This document shows, piece after piece, positions 56,377 to 64,000 of a stretch of DNA of 64,000 nucleotides (positions are counted from its first letter, which is position 1; every line of letters starts with the position of its first letter). Under the pieces are notes generated by a model. It had not been told where the DNA came from, ran no database searches, and was given only the letters and a program-made list of their open reading frames with translations. Source of the DNA: Molanna angustata (taxonomy: Eukaryota > Arthropoda > Insecta > Trichoptera > Molannidae); assembly GCA_963576475.1 (NCBI GenBank), contig OY754990.1:6584751-6648750 (forward strand), in the 5' to 3' direction. The position numbers and the translations under genes are program-made.

Positions 56377-56839
56377 ATATAGTACTAGTTCACATAGGAC
56401 CCGCTAAAATTGTCGCCACCTAACGGTTAACTACGAATAAATCTTTGGTTTGCGCCGGTCATTGCGCCGACCACTAGCGACACCTAGATCGCATTTGGAG
56501 GTGTAACACGAGTAAACTGAAATCTTTCTTCTCTGTCTAACCAATGGACTAGGCCTCCTTTCCCGGTCTTGCATATAGCAAAAGGAGATGGGTATTTTTT
56601 TTCATGTGAAAAGAAGCGATTGGAGGATGGAATCTGGACTATCGTCTTCCTCTTCCGACCTAAAACAACCTCCTGCATGGATCTCTAGCCTTGGTCGTAA
56701 TTTCGTAGAATTTGCGAGATCCTATCTATACACCACGCCATCTTCCTGTTTTGATACAACGGCCACGTTGTAGGAAGCGTTGAATGTTAAGGCATTGGAA
56801 CCTAACTTGCCTGATTTCCTGGTCTTCATCATTCTTCAT

Positions 56840-56990
56840 CATCTTCGTCGGCTCGGGTTGGGTAACCTGGCAGCCGAGTTATTCACCGAGGCTGGACTGG
56901 TCATTATCATTCGCCAGCATCATTCTTTGTCATCTTCGTCGGCTCGGGTTAGGTAACCTGGCCGCCGAGTTCTTCTCCGAGGCTGTGTGT
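56840..56990 (+). repeat. 91-bp duplication in LINE 5' UTR
   Basis: CATCTTCGTCGGCTCGGGTT recurs at 56840 and 56931 (GGTTGGG / GGTTAGG). Each copy contains CTCGG...CCGAG complementary words, so each can form a hairpin. Tandem 5' UTR repeats often carry the internal promoter in LINEs; promoter function here is inference. Confidence 0.85.
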
Positions 56991-57480
56991 TTTAAAGATA
57001 TTTTGTATTCATTTATCCAACCCTCACTGCTGAGAAAAGGTCTACTTATGTAAGTTACGTACGTAACTATCACAGAGGAACACCGCGTACCCTAAAAAGG
57101 AGGGGAAACCTGAGCTAGTTAACACCGGGGCGGTTTTCTTTATCTTTTCTAACCTTGTATATCTAAAATGATGAACAATTGGATGAACAATTGTCACTTC
57201 ATGAACAATTGTCACTATCAAGGCGTACTGTCATACTTTTTTGTAGCTACCGAAAAAAAACAAAATATGAGTTCAATATTTGTGTATATAGTCTAAAGTG
57301 ATTAATTTGTATTTTCTGAAAGTGTACTTTTTACCGTAAATACATCAGATCGCAGCAAAAAGTGAGTTCTTGTTGTATAATCTATTTTTCATTTGCCAAC
57401 TTACCTACTTCGAGTGTATTGGACACTGTTATAGATACGGTCAGAAAACTTCACATAAATTTATATACACATTCAACAGA

Positions 57481-58492
57481 ATGGCAAAAATATGTAAAGT
57501 GTGCAATGAGTTTGAAAATGATGCGAAAAAGAAACTTTTGGTGTGTAAACAGTGTACTTTTACATACCATCATGAATGTGTAGGAATCTCAAATTCAATT
57601 TTAAAGAAGATGACTTCAAAACAACTTGGCTATGTAAAGATTGTAAGGACAGACATGCTTCACCTGCACTTAAACAACCCACAATGAGTAATTTACCAAG
57701 CAATAACTTAACTTCACTGATTACAATTGATTCGAACATATCTGAACTATTTTCACAGCAATTTGAAAATCTACGTAGCTCGTTATTTAAATATATTGAA
57801 GAAAAATTAGAACAACATCTAAATATATGTAAAGAAATACTGATTCAAAACGAGAGCATAAAGGAATCTATCAAAAATATGAATGAGAAGAATGAGGTTT
57901 TGCAGTGCAGAATAGATAGTATCGATACGAAGCTAAAGGAATACGACAATATGAACAAACGTATACGTTTTCTAGAATCTAGGTTTGATTCACTGCAGTA
58001 CGAACAACTTAAACGGAATATCGAAATCAGAAATTGCCCCGTAACGAAAACACTGACATTTTGTATCAGTACGTTCAAAAAATTTCATCAATGATCGGAT
58101 ATGACAGTTCAAAACTCAACAACCTGAAGCTATACAGAGATCGCCGTCTAAATGTTACCAGTCACAAACCACAGAAATCAATTATTGTTGAATTCGCGAG
58201 CGTACCTGACCGAGACGAATTTCTATCGCACGTCCGGCAATACAAGGCTCGGAATAAAAAAGACAATTTGAATACTTCAATTATTATTGAAAACAAGGAT
58301 GCTCCCCAGCCCATTTTTATATCCGAACATATAACTCCAAGAAAGAAATTTATTCTTGCCAAAGTTAAAAGTATAAGTGCGGCAAAAAAATACAAATATA
58401 TTTGGATTAAACACGGCAACATATTTGTCCGAAAGGAAGAGGGTTCTGCTCCAATAATTATTAATGACGAATCAGATATGAACAAGTTGTGA
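57481..58492 (+). pseudogene. LINE ORF1: PHD-like zinc finger, coiled coil, RNA-binding domain
   Basis: ATG at 57481; CKVCNEF...LLVCKQCTFTYHHEC then, in the next frame, TTWLCKDCK completes a C4HC3 PHD-type finger. Residues about 75-180 are coiled coil (LFKYIEEKLEQHLNICKEIL, MNEKNEVLQCRIDSIDTKL). The final part (from 58034) has YVQKISSMIGYDSSKL, KSIIVEFASVPDRDEFLSHV and KYKYIWIKHGNIFVRKEE, a Baculo_FP-like C-terminal domain. Two apparent one-base losses, near TTTTAAAG (about 57600) and in a CCCC run (about 58037), shift the frame. Both lie in homopolymers and could be sequencing errors. Stop TGA at 58490-58492. Confidence 0.85.
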
Positions 58493-59467
58493 CTTTTCTC
58501 TCATATATACTTTTATATTATTATTTTTCAACTGATCAACATTACTTTATCATTTTATGTAATTTATTGTTTCACTTTTTATGTGAAAGGATGTTCTTAT
58601 TGGAGAACAACCCTTTATTTTACATTGATTGTGTTATATTATATTTCTATTGAGATTTTATCACTTTTGTCTGTGAATATTCACTCAATATCATACTTTT
58701 ATATTATTTTTCATCTGATCAACATTACTTTATCATTTTATGTATTTTATTGTTTCACTATTAGTGTTAAAAGACATTCTTATTGGAGTATATCTTATTA
58801 TTTTTCATTGATTGTGTTATATTATATATGTCTTGATTTTTTACCACTTTTCTTTGTGTATATTCACTCTTTATCATACTTCTATATTATTTTTCATTTG
58901 ATCATCATTACTTTACCATTTTATGTATTTTATTGTTTCACTATTAGTGTTAAAAGACATTCTTATTGGAGTATATCTTATTATTTTACATTGATTGTGT
59001 TATATTATATATGTCTTGATTTTTTACCACTTTTCTTTGTGTATATTCACTCTTTATCATACTTCTATATTATTTTTCATTTGATCATCATTACTTTACC
59101 ATTTTATGTATTTTATTGTTTCACTATTAGTGTTAAAAGACATTCTTATTGGAGTATATCTTATTATTTTACATTGATTGTGTTATATTATATATGTACT
59201 GAGTTTTTACCACTTTTGTTTGTGTATATTCACTCTATATCATACTTCTATATTATTTTTCATTTGATCAACATTACTTTACCATTTTATGTATTTTATT
59301 GTTTCACTATTTATGCTAAAAGATGTTGTAATTGGAGTATATACCTTTATTTTTTATTGATTATGTTATATATATGTATTGAGATATTACGACATATATT
59401 ATGTTTTGTATCCATATACTACTCAACTTCTTCATTTACACACCGTTATACTTTACAAAAAAAATAA
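58493..59467 (+). other. 325-codon open frame of 61-codon tandem repeats between ORF1 and ORF2
   Basis: A 183-bp repeat (TTAAAAGACATTCTTATTGG at about 58767, 58950 and 59133; diverged versions at 58584 and 59316) keeps one frame open from just after the ORF1 stop (TGA 58490-58492) to TAA 59465-59467. The frame is the same as that of the ORF1 end and ORF2. Its product would be very hydrophobic and aromatic (ISYYFTLIVLYYICLDFLPL, YFYIIFHLI, LPFYVFYCFTISVKRHSYWS), like repeated two-helix membrane hairpins. The first ATG is late, so translation would need readthrough or a non-ATG start. It may be only a T-rich array without stops; not known in this LINE group to me. Confidence 0.6.
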
Positions 59468-59473
59468 TATAGA

Positions 59474-62467
59474 ATGGCTGAACTACTATCGTTAATTGAT
59501 TCAAACAGTGAAAATAATCATTACACTATAACAGACACACACTTATGTGACGCGATTCTTGATAACACACATACTCTCTCTATACTCAATCAAAACATTC
59601 GATCAATTAATAAAAATTACGATGAACTTGATATCCTATTGAATGACTTTAATACTTTATTTCATATAATAATACTCACAGAGTGCTGGATATCAAAGGC
59701 TTATACAAAAAAACACAAAATCCACTATACCTCTTATCATACATCAAATAACATTACACAAAATGACGGAGTTGTGGTCTATTTATATAATGATCTAAAT
59801 TTTTCAGTATCAGAAATATTCTTGGTAGATTCAACTTGCATGCAAATAATTATTGATGGCGATACCTGTATTCTTGCAATTTATAGATCTCCCTCCTCTC
59901 AAAACATTTTACCTTTTATATACTCTTTAGATAGTCATCTCAAAAAACTTTCATCCTACAAAAATATAATCATAGCGGGAGATTTAAATATTAACATCCT
60001 ACCGCAAGGCCATCCTCAAAACCTTGATTATCAACTTATGTTACTTCAACACGGAATTATAAGTACTATAAATACTCCAACCAGGGTCACCCCTAACTCA
60101 ATATCCTGTATTGACCATATAATGGTTAAAACAAAACAAGAATTAAGTAGCTTCGTATACAAAAATACTATCACAGACCACTATACAACAATAATTGGAT
60201 TAAAGTCACTCTTAAAACAAAACAAAACATTTAAAGAAATTTGTATAAAAAAAATTGATTATGACAGCCTTATTTCATCATTACAAAACCAAACCTGGGA
60301 ACATATAAAAAACACATCATCCACTGAGGAGGCCTGGAATCACTTTATTTCATATCTCCATACGCATATCGAACTTCATACAAATAAAACTGTTAAAACG
60401 CTATCACATCGTAACATAAAAATTAAAAAATGGATCACTCAAAACATCATAAACTGCATAAAGAAACGCGACAAATTACATCATCAAATCAAAAGACATA
60501 CAAATGACATAGAATTACAGATCTATTATAAAAGATACAGAAATACATGTAGCCAAATTATAAGAAAATCTAAAGAATTGTACTATAGAAATAAACTTAA
60601 GGATGCTAATTACGATCCAAAATGTGTTTGGTCAATTCTCAGGGATAGCACTCATACAAGTCATGATAAAGATTATGAAATTAAAAATTTACTTATAAAT
60701 AATGAAGATATATTCTTTCAAAAGAATCCGAATACAATACTCAATTTCATAAACAAACACTATTCTGATATTGGTGCCAACTTAGCTCAAAAATGTCCGA
60801 ACAACTCATCTGATGCAACGTACTATACACCTTATAATATTCCAACTCAATTATGCAACACAAACTTCAAATTAAAAACAATTTCAGAATCTGACATAAT
60901 AAAAATAATACTTACACTAAAAGATAGCAACACGACAGGGACCGACGGTATAGATGCCAAAACAATTAAACTACTTCAGGACCAAATCGTCTCACCACTT
61001 ACATATTTGATAAATCTCAGCATTACATCCGGAACCTTCCCACGTAAATTAAAAGAAGGTCTTATTGTACCTATCTACAAATCAGGTAAAAAAAACGATG
61101 TTAATAATTATAGACCCATTACACTTCTAAACACGTTTTCAAAAATCTTGGAAAAAACTATTAAACAACAACTACAAGATTACCTAGAAACAAATAATCT
61201 ACTCTCAAACAATCAATTTGGTTTTCGTAAAAACAAGAACACTGAACAAGCCATTTGCACTGTCACAGACTATATAATGAACAATTTGGACAAAAAACAA
61301 AAAGTGATCTCTGTGTTTTTAGACCTAAGTAAGGCTTTTGATACAATTTCACACGATAAACTCTTTGCAAAACTAGATAGAATTGGTGTTAAAGGTAAAG
61401 AGCTCGATTTGTTAAAAAGTTTTATGTCAGAAAGACTTCAGCAGGTAAGGATCGGTGGGAGGTTGAGTAATCAACTTCCCATTAAATACGGCGTTCCTCA
61501 AGGTAGTATTCTCGGACCACTCCTATTCCTTATCTACGTAAATGATCTGTGCAAGTTGGATATTGATGGTGAAATTGTGACTTTTGCTGATGATACAGCA
61601 TTACTTTTTCATGCTGATACCTGGCACATGGTGTATAAAAAAGCAGATAAAGGGCTAAGCATCGTTAATAAATGGTTAAATGAAAACACCCTAACACTTA
61701 ACACATCTAAAACTAAATACATTACACATAGTATAACGGAAAGAGGACAACCCCATGCACCAATTACTATTAAATCACACACTTGTATACAAAACTTGAA
61801 TATTTGTCAATGTGAGTGTATTGAAAGAGTAAATGATATCAAATATTTGGGTATTTCAATTGACAAAAATCTACGATGGTCAACACACACTGAATACATT
61901 ACAAACAAACTTAAAAAAGTGCTGTATCTAATAAACCACATAAAAAACATCTTCCCACGTCAGATATTGCGATCAATTTACTTTGCAATATGCCAATCAA
62001 TCATTTCCTATGGATTGCTGGCCTGGGGAGGTTCAACAAATATTGCAATAGACTCAGTTAGCAAGGCACAAAAATCAATAATAAAAAGCATATTGAATGT
62101 GCCATACAGAACAAGCTCCACAGAAATTTTCAAGACTCTGGAAGTTATGACACTTCGTCAACTATATGCAAGATCTGCACTTCTGTACCATTTTAAACAT
62201 AACATACCCACTATACACAATACACAACCTCCAAGAACAACAAGATCTTCCATCACCAACACAATAAATATCCCAAAGTTGCAAACTACCCATGGACAAA
62301 GACACTTTAAATACTATGCCATCAAACTACACAATAGCCTACCAACCTCATTAAAACTGCTACCACATAACACATCGTCACAAAAATACAAAAAACACAT
62401 AACAGCATGGATAAACAGCACCGGTTCAGAACAAATCAATAATATAATCACACCCAATCAAATATAA
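59474..62467 (+). CDS. LINE ORF2: endonuclease and reverse transcriptase, intact
   Basis: 997 codons, ATG at 59474 seven bases after a TAA. Residues 30-250 form an apurinic-type endonuclease: LSILNQNIRSINKNYDEL, IIILTECWIS (Glu), CILAIYRSPSS, IIIAGDLNINIL, CIDHIMVKT, ITDHYTTIIGL (last His). The RT at about 480-760 has DSNTTGTDGIDAKTIKLL, NNYRPITLLNTFSKILE, QFGFRKNKNTEQAI, VFLDLSKAFDTISHD, YGVPQGSILGPLLFLIYV and FADDTALLF (catalytic ADD). The C-terminus (KYLGISIDKNLRWSTHTEYI ... LLAWGGSTN ... INIPKLQTTHGQRHF) is the usual thumb/tail. Normal length, no stop, all catalytic motifs present: potentially functional. It acts by target-primed reverse transcription in the nucleus. Confidence 0.95.
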   Translation: MAELLSLIDSNSENNHYTITDTHLCDAILDNTHTLSILNQNIRSINKNYDELDILLNDFNTLFHIIILTECWISKAYTKKHKIHYTSYHTSNNITQNDGVVVYLYNDLNFSVSEIFLVDSTCMQIIIDGDTCILAIYRSPSSQNILPFIYSLDSHLKKLSSYKNIIIAGDLNINILPQGHPQNLDYQLMLLQHGIISTINTPTRVTPNSISCIDHIMVKTKQELSSFVYKNTITDHYTTIIGLKSLLKQNKTFKEICIKKIDYDSLISSLQNQTWEHIKNTSSTEEAWNHFISYLHTHIELHTNKTVKTLSHRNIKIKKWITQNIINCIKKRDKLHHQIKRHTNDIELQIYYKRYRNTCSQIIRKSKELYYRNKLKDANYDPKCVWSILRDSTHTSHDKDYEIKNLLINNEDIFFQKNPNTILNFINKHYSDIGANLAQKCPNNSSDATYYTPYNIPTQLCNTNFKLKTISESDIIKIILTLKDSNTTGTDGIDAKTIKLLQDQIVSPLTYLINLSITSGTFPRKLKEGLIVPIYKSGKKNDVNNYRPITLLNTFSKILEKTIKQQLQDYLETNNLLSNNQFGFRKNKNTEQAICTVTDYIMNNLDKKQKVISVFLDLSKAFDTISHDKLFAKLDRIGVKGKELDLLKSFMSERLQQVRIGGRLSNQLPIKYGVPQGSILGPLLFLIYVNDLCKLDIDGEIVTFADDTALLFHADTWHMVYKKADKGLSIVNKWLNENTLTLNTSKTKYITHSITERGQPHAPITIKSHTCIQNLNICQCECIERVNDIKYLGISIDKNLRWSTHTEYITNKLKKVLYLINHIKNIFPRQILRSIYFAICQSIISYGLLAWGGSTNIAIDSVSKAQKSIIKSILNVPYRTSSTEIFKTLEVMTLRQLYARSALLYHFKHNIPTIHNTQPPRTTRSSITNTINIPKLQTTHGQRHFKYYAIKLHNSLPTSLKLLPHNTSSQKYKKHITAWINSTGSEQINNIITPNQI

Positions 62468-62565
62468 TTAAGCTTCACAATTTTTTTTCTCAATAACAAT
62501 TTAATGCATAATTTGATTCGAAAACTATATACACAATGTATTATCTGTCACACAACTGTTGTAAT

Positions 62566-62601
62566 GAACACCTCGGCACAGGACTTCCTAGTGAGGTGTT
62601 C
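62566..62601 (+). promoter_or_regulatory. LINE 3' UTR hairpin
   Basis: GAACACCTC (62566-62574) pairs perfectly with GAGGTGTTC (62593-62601) around GGCACAGGACTTCCTAGT. It shares GCACAGG-N5-CCTAGTGAGG with the hairpin at 18855-18898. Candidate RT recognition structure. Confidence 0.65.
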
Positions 62602-62639
62602 ATCGTATTCTATCATTTACAACACTTATCATTAAATAA

Positions 62640-62722
62640 TACATACACACACACACTCACACACACGCACGCACACACACACACACACACCCTCACACAC
62701 ACAAACACACATACAAACACAC

Positions 62723-62761
<39 letters not shown>

Positions 62762-62775
62762 TACACACACAAACA
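62640..62775. repeat. (AC)n microsatellite in the LINE 3' UTR
   Basis: About 130 bp of imperfect CA repeats (ACACACTCACAC, ACACACACAC...). The long open frame through it is an artefact. Confidence 0.97.
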
Positions 62776-62872
62776 TATGTAACTTCTAACTCTAGTATGT
62801 AATCAACATTGTATTGTATTGTATTGTTTATAATAAATAAATAAAAAAAAAAAAAAAAAAAAAAATGCTACT

Positions 62873-63097
62873 CTTGTGACATTGCTGAAAAGCAGGTGTT
62901 ACAGTTGGCAACCAAGTGATGACTTATGAGGAGTTTAATACGGTATTAATTAAGATCGAGGCGGTAGTGAATTCTAGACCACTTGTTCCTATGTGTAATG
63001 ATATTGACAGCGTAGATGCCTTAACGCCAGCTCACTTTATTATAAGTGAGGTATTGGTTGGTATTCTAGAGTATGACGTCACAGATATTAAATTGAA
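62873..63097 (+). pseudogene. BEL/Pao integrase C-terminal part
   Basis: It resumes after the LINE: TLVTLLKS, a frameshift, VGNQVMTYEEF, VLIKIEAVVNSRPLVPMC, ALTPAHFIISEVLV. This is the standard Pao integrase C-terminus. The sequence is cut near 63098 by the next LINE's A-rich tail. Confidence 0.9.
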
Positions 63098-64000
63098 TAT
63101 TTTATTTTTATTTTTTTATTTTATTTTACCAAGGACAGCACACAGTACATGCATACAATTATTGAAATTAAATAAACAAAAATACAAAAATAACATGTAC
63201 CTCTTACGTACTATACCTAATATCAAAATAATACAACAAAAAAAGTGTGAATTAGTGGGGTGCGCACATGAGAGAAGAGTAATACATGTGTGAGCGAAAG
63301 AGATATCTAGAAAGAGTGTGAGTGTGTGGGCGTGTATGTGTGTGTGTGAGAGAGGGTGTGCATGTGTGTGTAGATGAACATATATTGACAGATTCATGAT
63401 TTGGGAAGAAAAAGAAAATATATTGCTGAGGGTGGTTGGGAAAAATAAAATTAATCAGTACCTAATTGTTATAATGTCACGATGTTAGATATAAGTTTAT
63501 TTTTGAATGTTATATGTGAATCGAAAAATATGTCTAAGTCGGCATTTTTTTCGTAAGAGTTAAATAAGTTTATCATTCTGTTAATCGGAGCGTTTTTGGA
63601 AGCATTTGTTTTACAGATATTGGAGAAGAAAAGTGACGTATGTCTTGTCCGGCGAGTAGATGTATTAAATTTGATATTGGTAAGAATTTCATGACATTCT
63701 ATGTTTCCATTTAGTATACTATGAAGGAACATAAGGTCTGAAATTGTGCGTCGCGTGGTTAAAGAAGTTAGTATAGTAGGTTGGTTAGTATTGTTACAAC
63801 GGTAGTTTGAATATTTAATGAATTTATTCTGAATTTGATCCAACGAGTGAATGTAAACCTTGTACTGGGGATTCCATATAGTTGATGCGTACTCAAGTTG
63901 ACCTCTGACAAGAGAGCAATATAATTGTTTTAATGTATTGGGATTTTTAAAGTATTTGCTGATTCTAAATATAAAGCCTAACATTTTATAAGATTTGTTT
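63098..64000 (-). pseudogene. LINE ORF2 C-terminus and 3' UTR, continuing past the window
   Basis: From the window edge to 63469 on the minus strand, 171 codons are open: LGFIFRISKYFKNPNTLKQL, SLVRGQLEYASTIWNPQY, TTRRTISDLMFLHSILNG and INRMINLFNSYEKNADLDIF. This is the post-polymerase tail of a Jockey/CR1-type LINE. The UTR (63098-63468) holds GA/TG microsatellites, and the A-rich tail appears as TTTTATTTTTATTTTTTTAT at about 63099-63127 on the plus strand. It inserted into the Pao integrase gene. Confidence 0.85.

Larger units (their letters stand above)
56377..62865 (+). mobile_element. Full-length CR1-group LINE, 6.5 kb, 7-bp duplication
   Basis: TGCTACT at 56370-56376 and 62866-62872 flanks the element, and the Pao integrase reading resumes across it. 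Structure: 5' UTR of about 1.1 kb with a 91-bp duplication, ORF1 (57481-58492, two lesions), a repeat-built open frame (58493-59467), ORF2 (59474-62467, intact), 3' UTR with hairpin and (AC)n, and poly(A) at 62843-62865. An ORF1 with PHD-like finger and coiled coil is typical of CR1-group elements. Intact ORF2 and a long A-tail suggest recent activity. Confidence 0.93.
46795..63097 (+). mobile_element. BEL/Pao LTR retrotransposon split by five insertions
   Basis: Collinear gag, protease, RT, RNase H and integrase pieces lie at 49085-49935, 50492-52862, 55043-56376 and 62873-63097. The intervening blocks are a LINE (46806-49056), a foldback (49936-50491), an RTE-like LINE (52863-55029), a full-length LINE (56377-62865) and a LINE starting at about 63098. 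Four of the insertions have clear target duplications across which the Pao reading frame resumes. LTRs are not visible: the left end is in undefined sequence and the right end is beyond the window. Confidence 0.9.

Noticed and set aside
62536..62802. ORF with His/Thr repeats
   Set aside because: Translation of the (AC)n microsatellite in a LINE 3' UTR.

Overview
The window looks like a repeat-dense, AT-rich stretch of an insect nuclear genome. I infer Lepidoptera only weakly, from the frequent TAGGTAC/ACCTACTTA-type words and the mix of element families. Almost everything recognisable is transposon-derived: Penelope-like elements (PLE), several LINE lineages (CR1-group, RTE-like, I-like, one unassigned), a Ty3/Gypsy provirus, a BEL/Pao element, hAT and PIF/Harbinger DNA transposons, foldback elements and minisatellites. 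The only host-like gene is a decayed C2H2 zinc-finger array. No tRNA, rRNA or CRISPR is supported.

Layout. 1-1060: 115-bp tandem array. 1-5.5 kb: foldback elements and a non-autonomous hAT with a perfect 8-bp target duplication (TSD). 6.5-10 kb: PIF/Harbinger transposon (TAA duplication, MADF remnant) with a PLE nested inside. 10-12 kb: LINE and hAT scraps, including a 5'-truncated RTE-like LINE inside an older LINE. 14.7-16.5 kb: a 111-bp array and an element carrying an internal minisatellite. 16.8-21.9 kb: two CR1-type LINE copies, the second broken by a 239-bp PLE terminal unit with a hammerhead-like motif. 22.4-23.3 kb: GC-rich block of unknown nature. 23.6-25.4 kb: zinc-finger pseudogene. 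25.6-29.3 kb: LINE relics and two PLE pieces in opposite orientation. 30.4-36.0 kb: structurally complete but dead Gypsy element on the minus strand, lying between inverted arms of an older repeat. 37-46 kb: RTE-like, CR1-group and I-like LINEs and a second minisatellite element. 46.8-63.1 kb: one BEL/Pao element split by five later insertions.

The nesting gives a relative chronology. The BEL/Pao element is older than everything inside it. The youngest-looking large insertion is the 6.5-kb LINE at 56377-62865, with a 997-residue uninterrupted ORF2. In that LINE the end of ORF1, a 325-codon open stretch made of 61-codon repeats, and ORF2 lie in one reading frame separated by single stop codons.

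Most interesting for follow-up: (1) hammerhead-ribozyme-like motifs at the expected place in three PLE copies, with a compensatory change in stem II between two of them; (2) the in-frame repeat ORF between ORF1 and ORF2 of the LINE; (3) two foldback elements with about 12-bp target duplications; (4) a conserved hairpin in LINE 3' UTRs; (5) a recurrent Asp-to-Tyr loss of catalytic residues in three unrelated elements. All assignments come from reading the sequence; no database search was possible.
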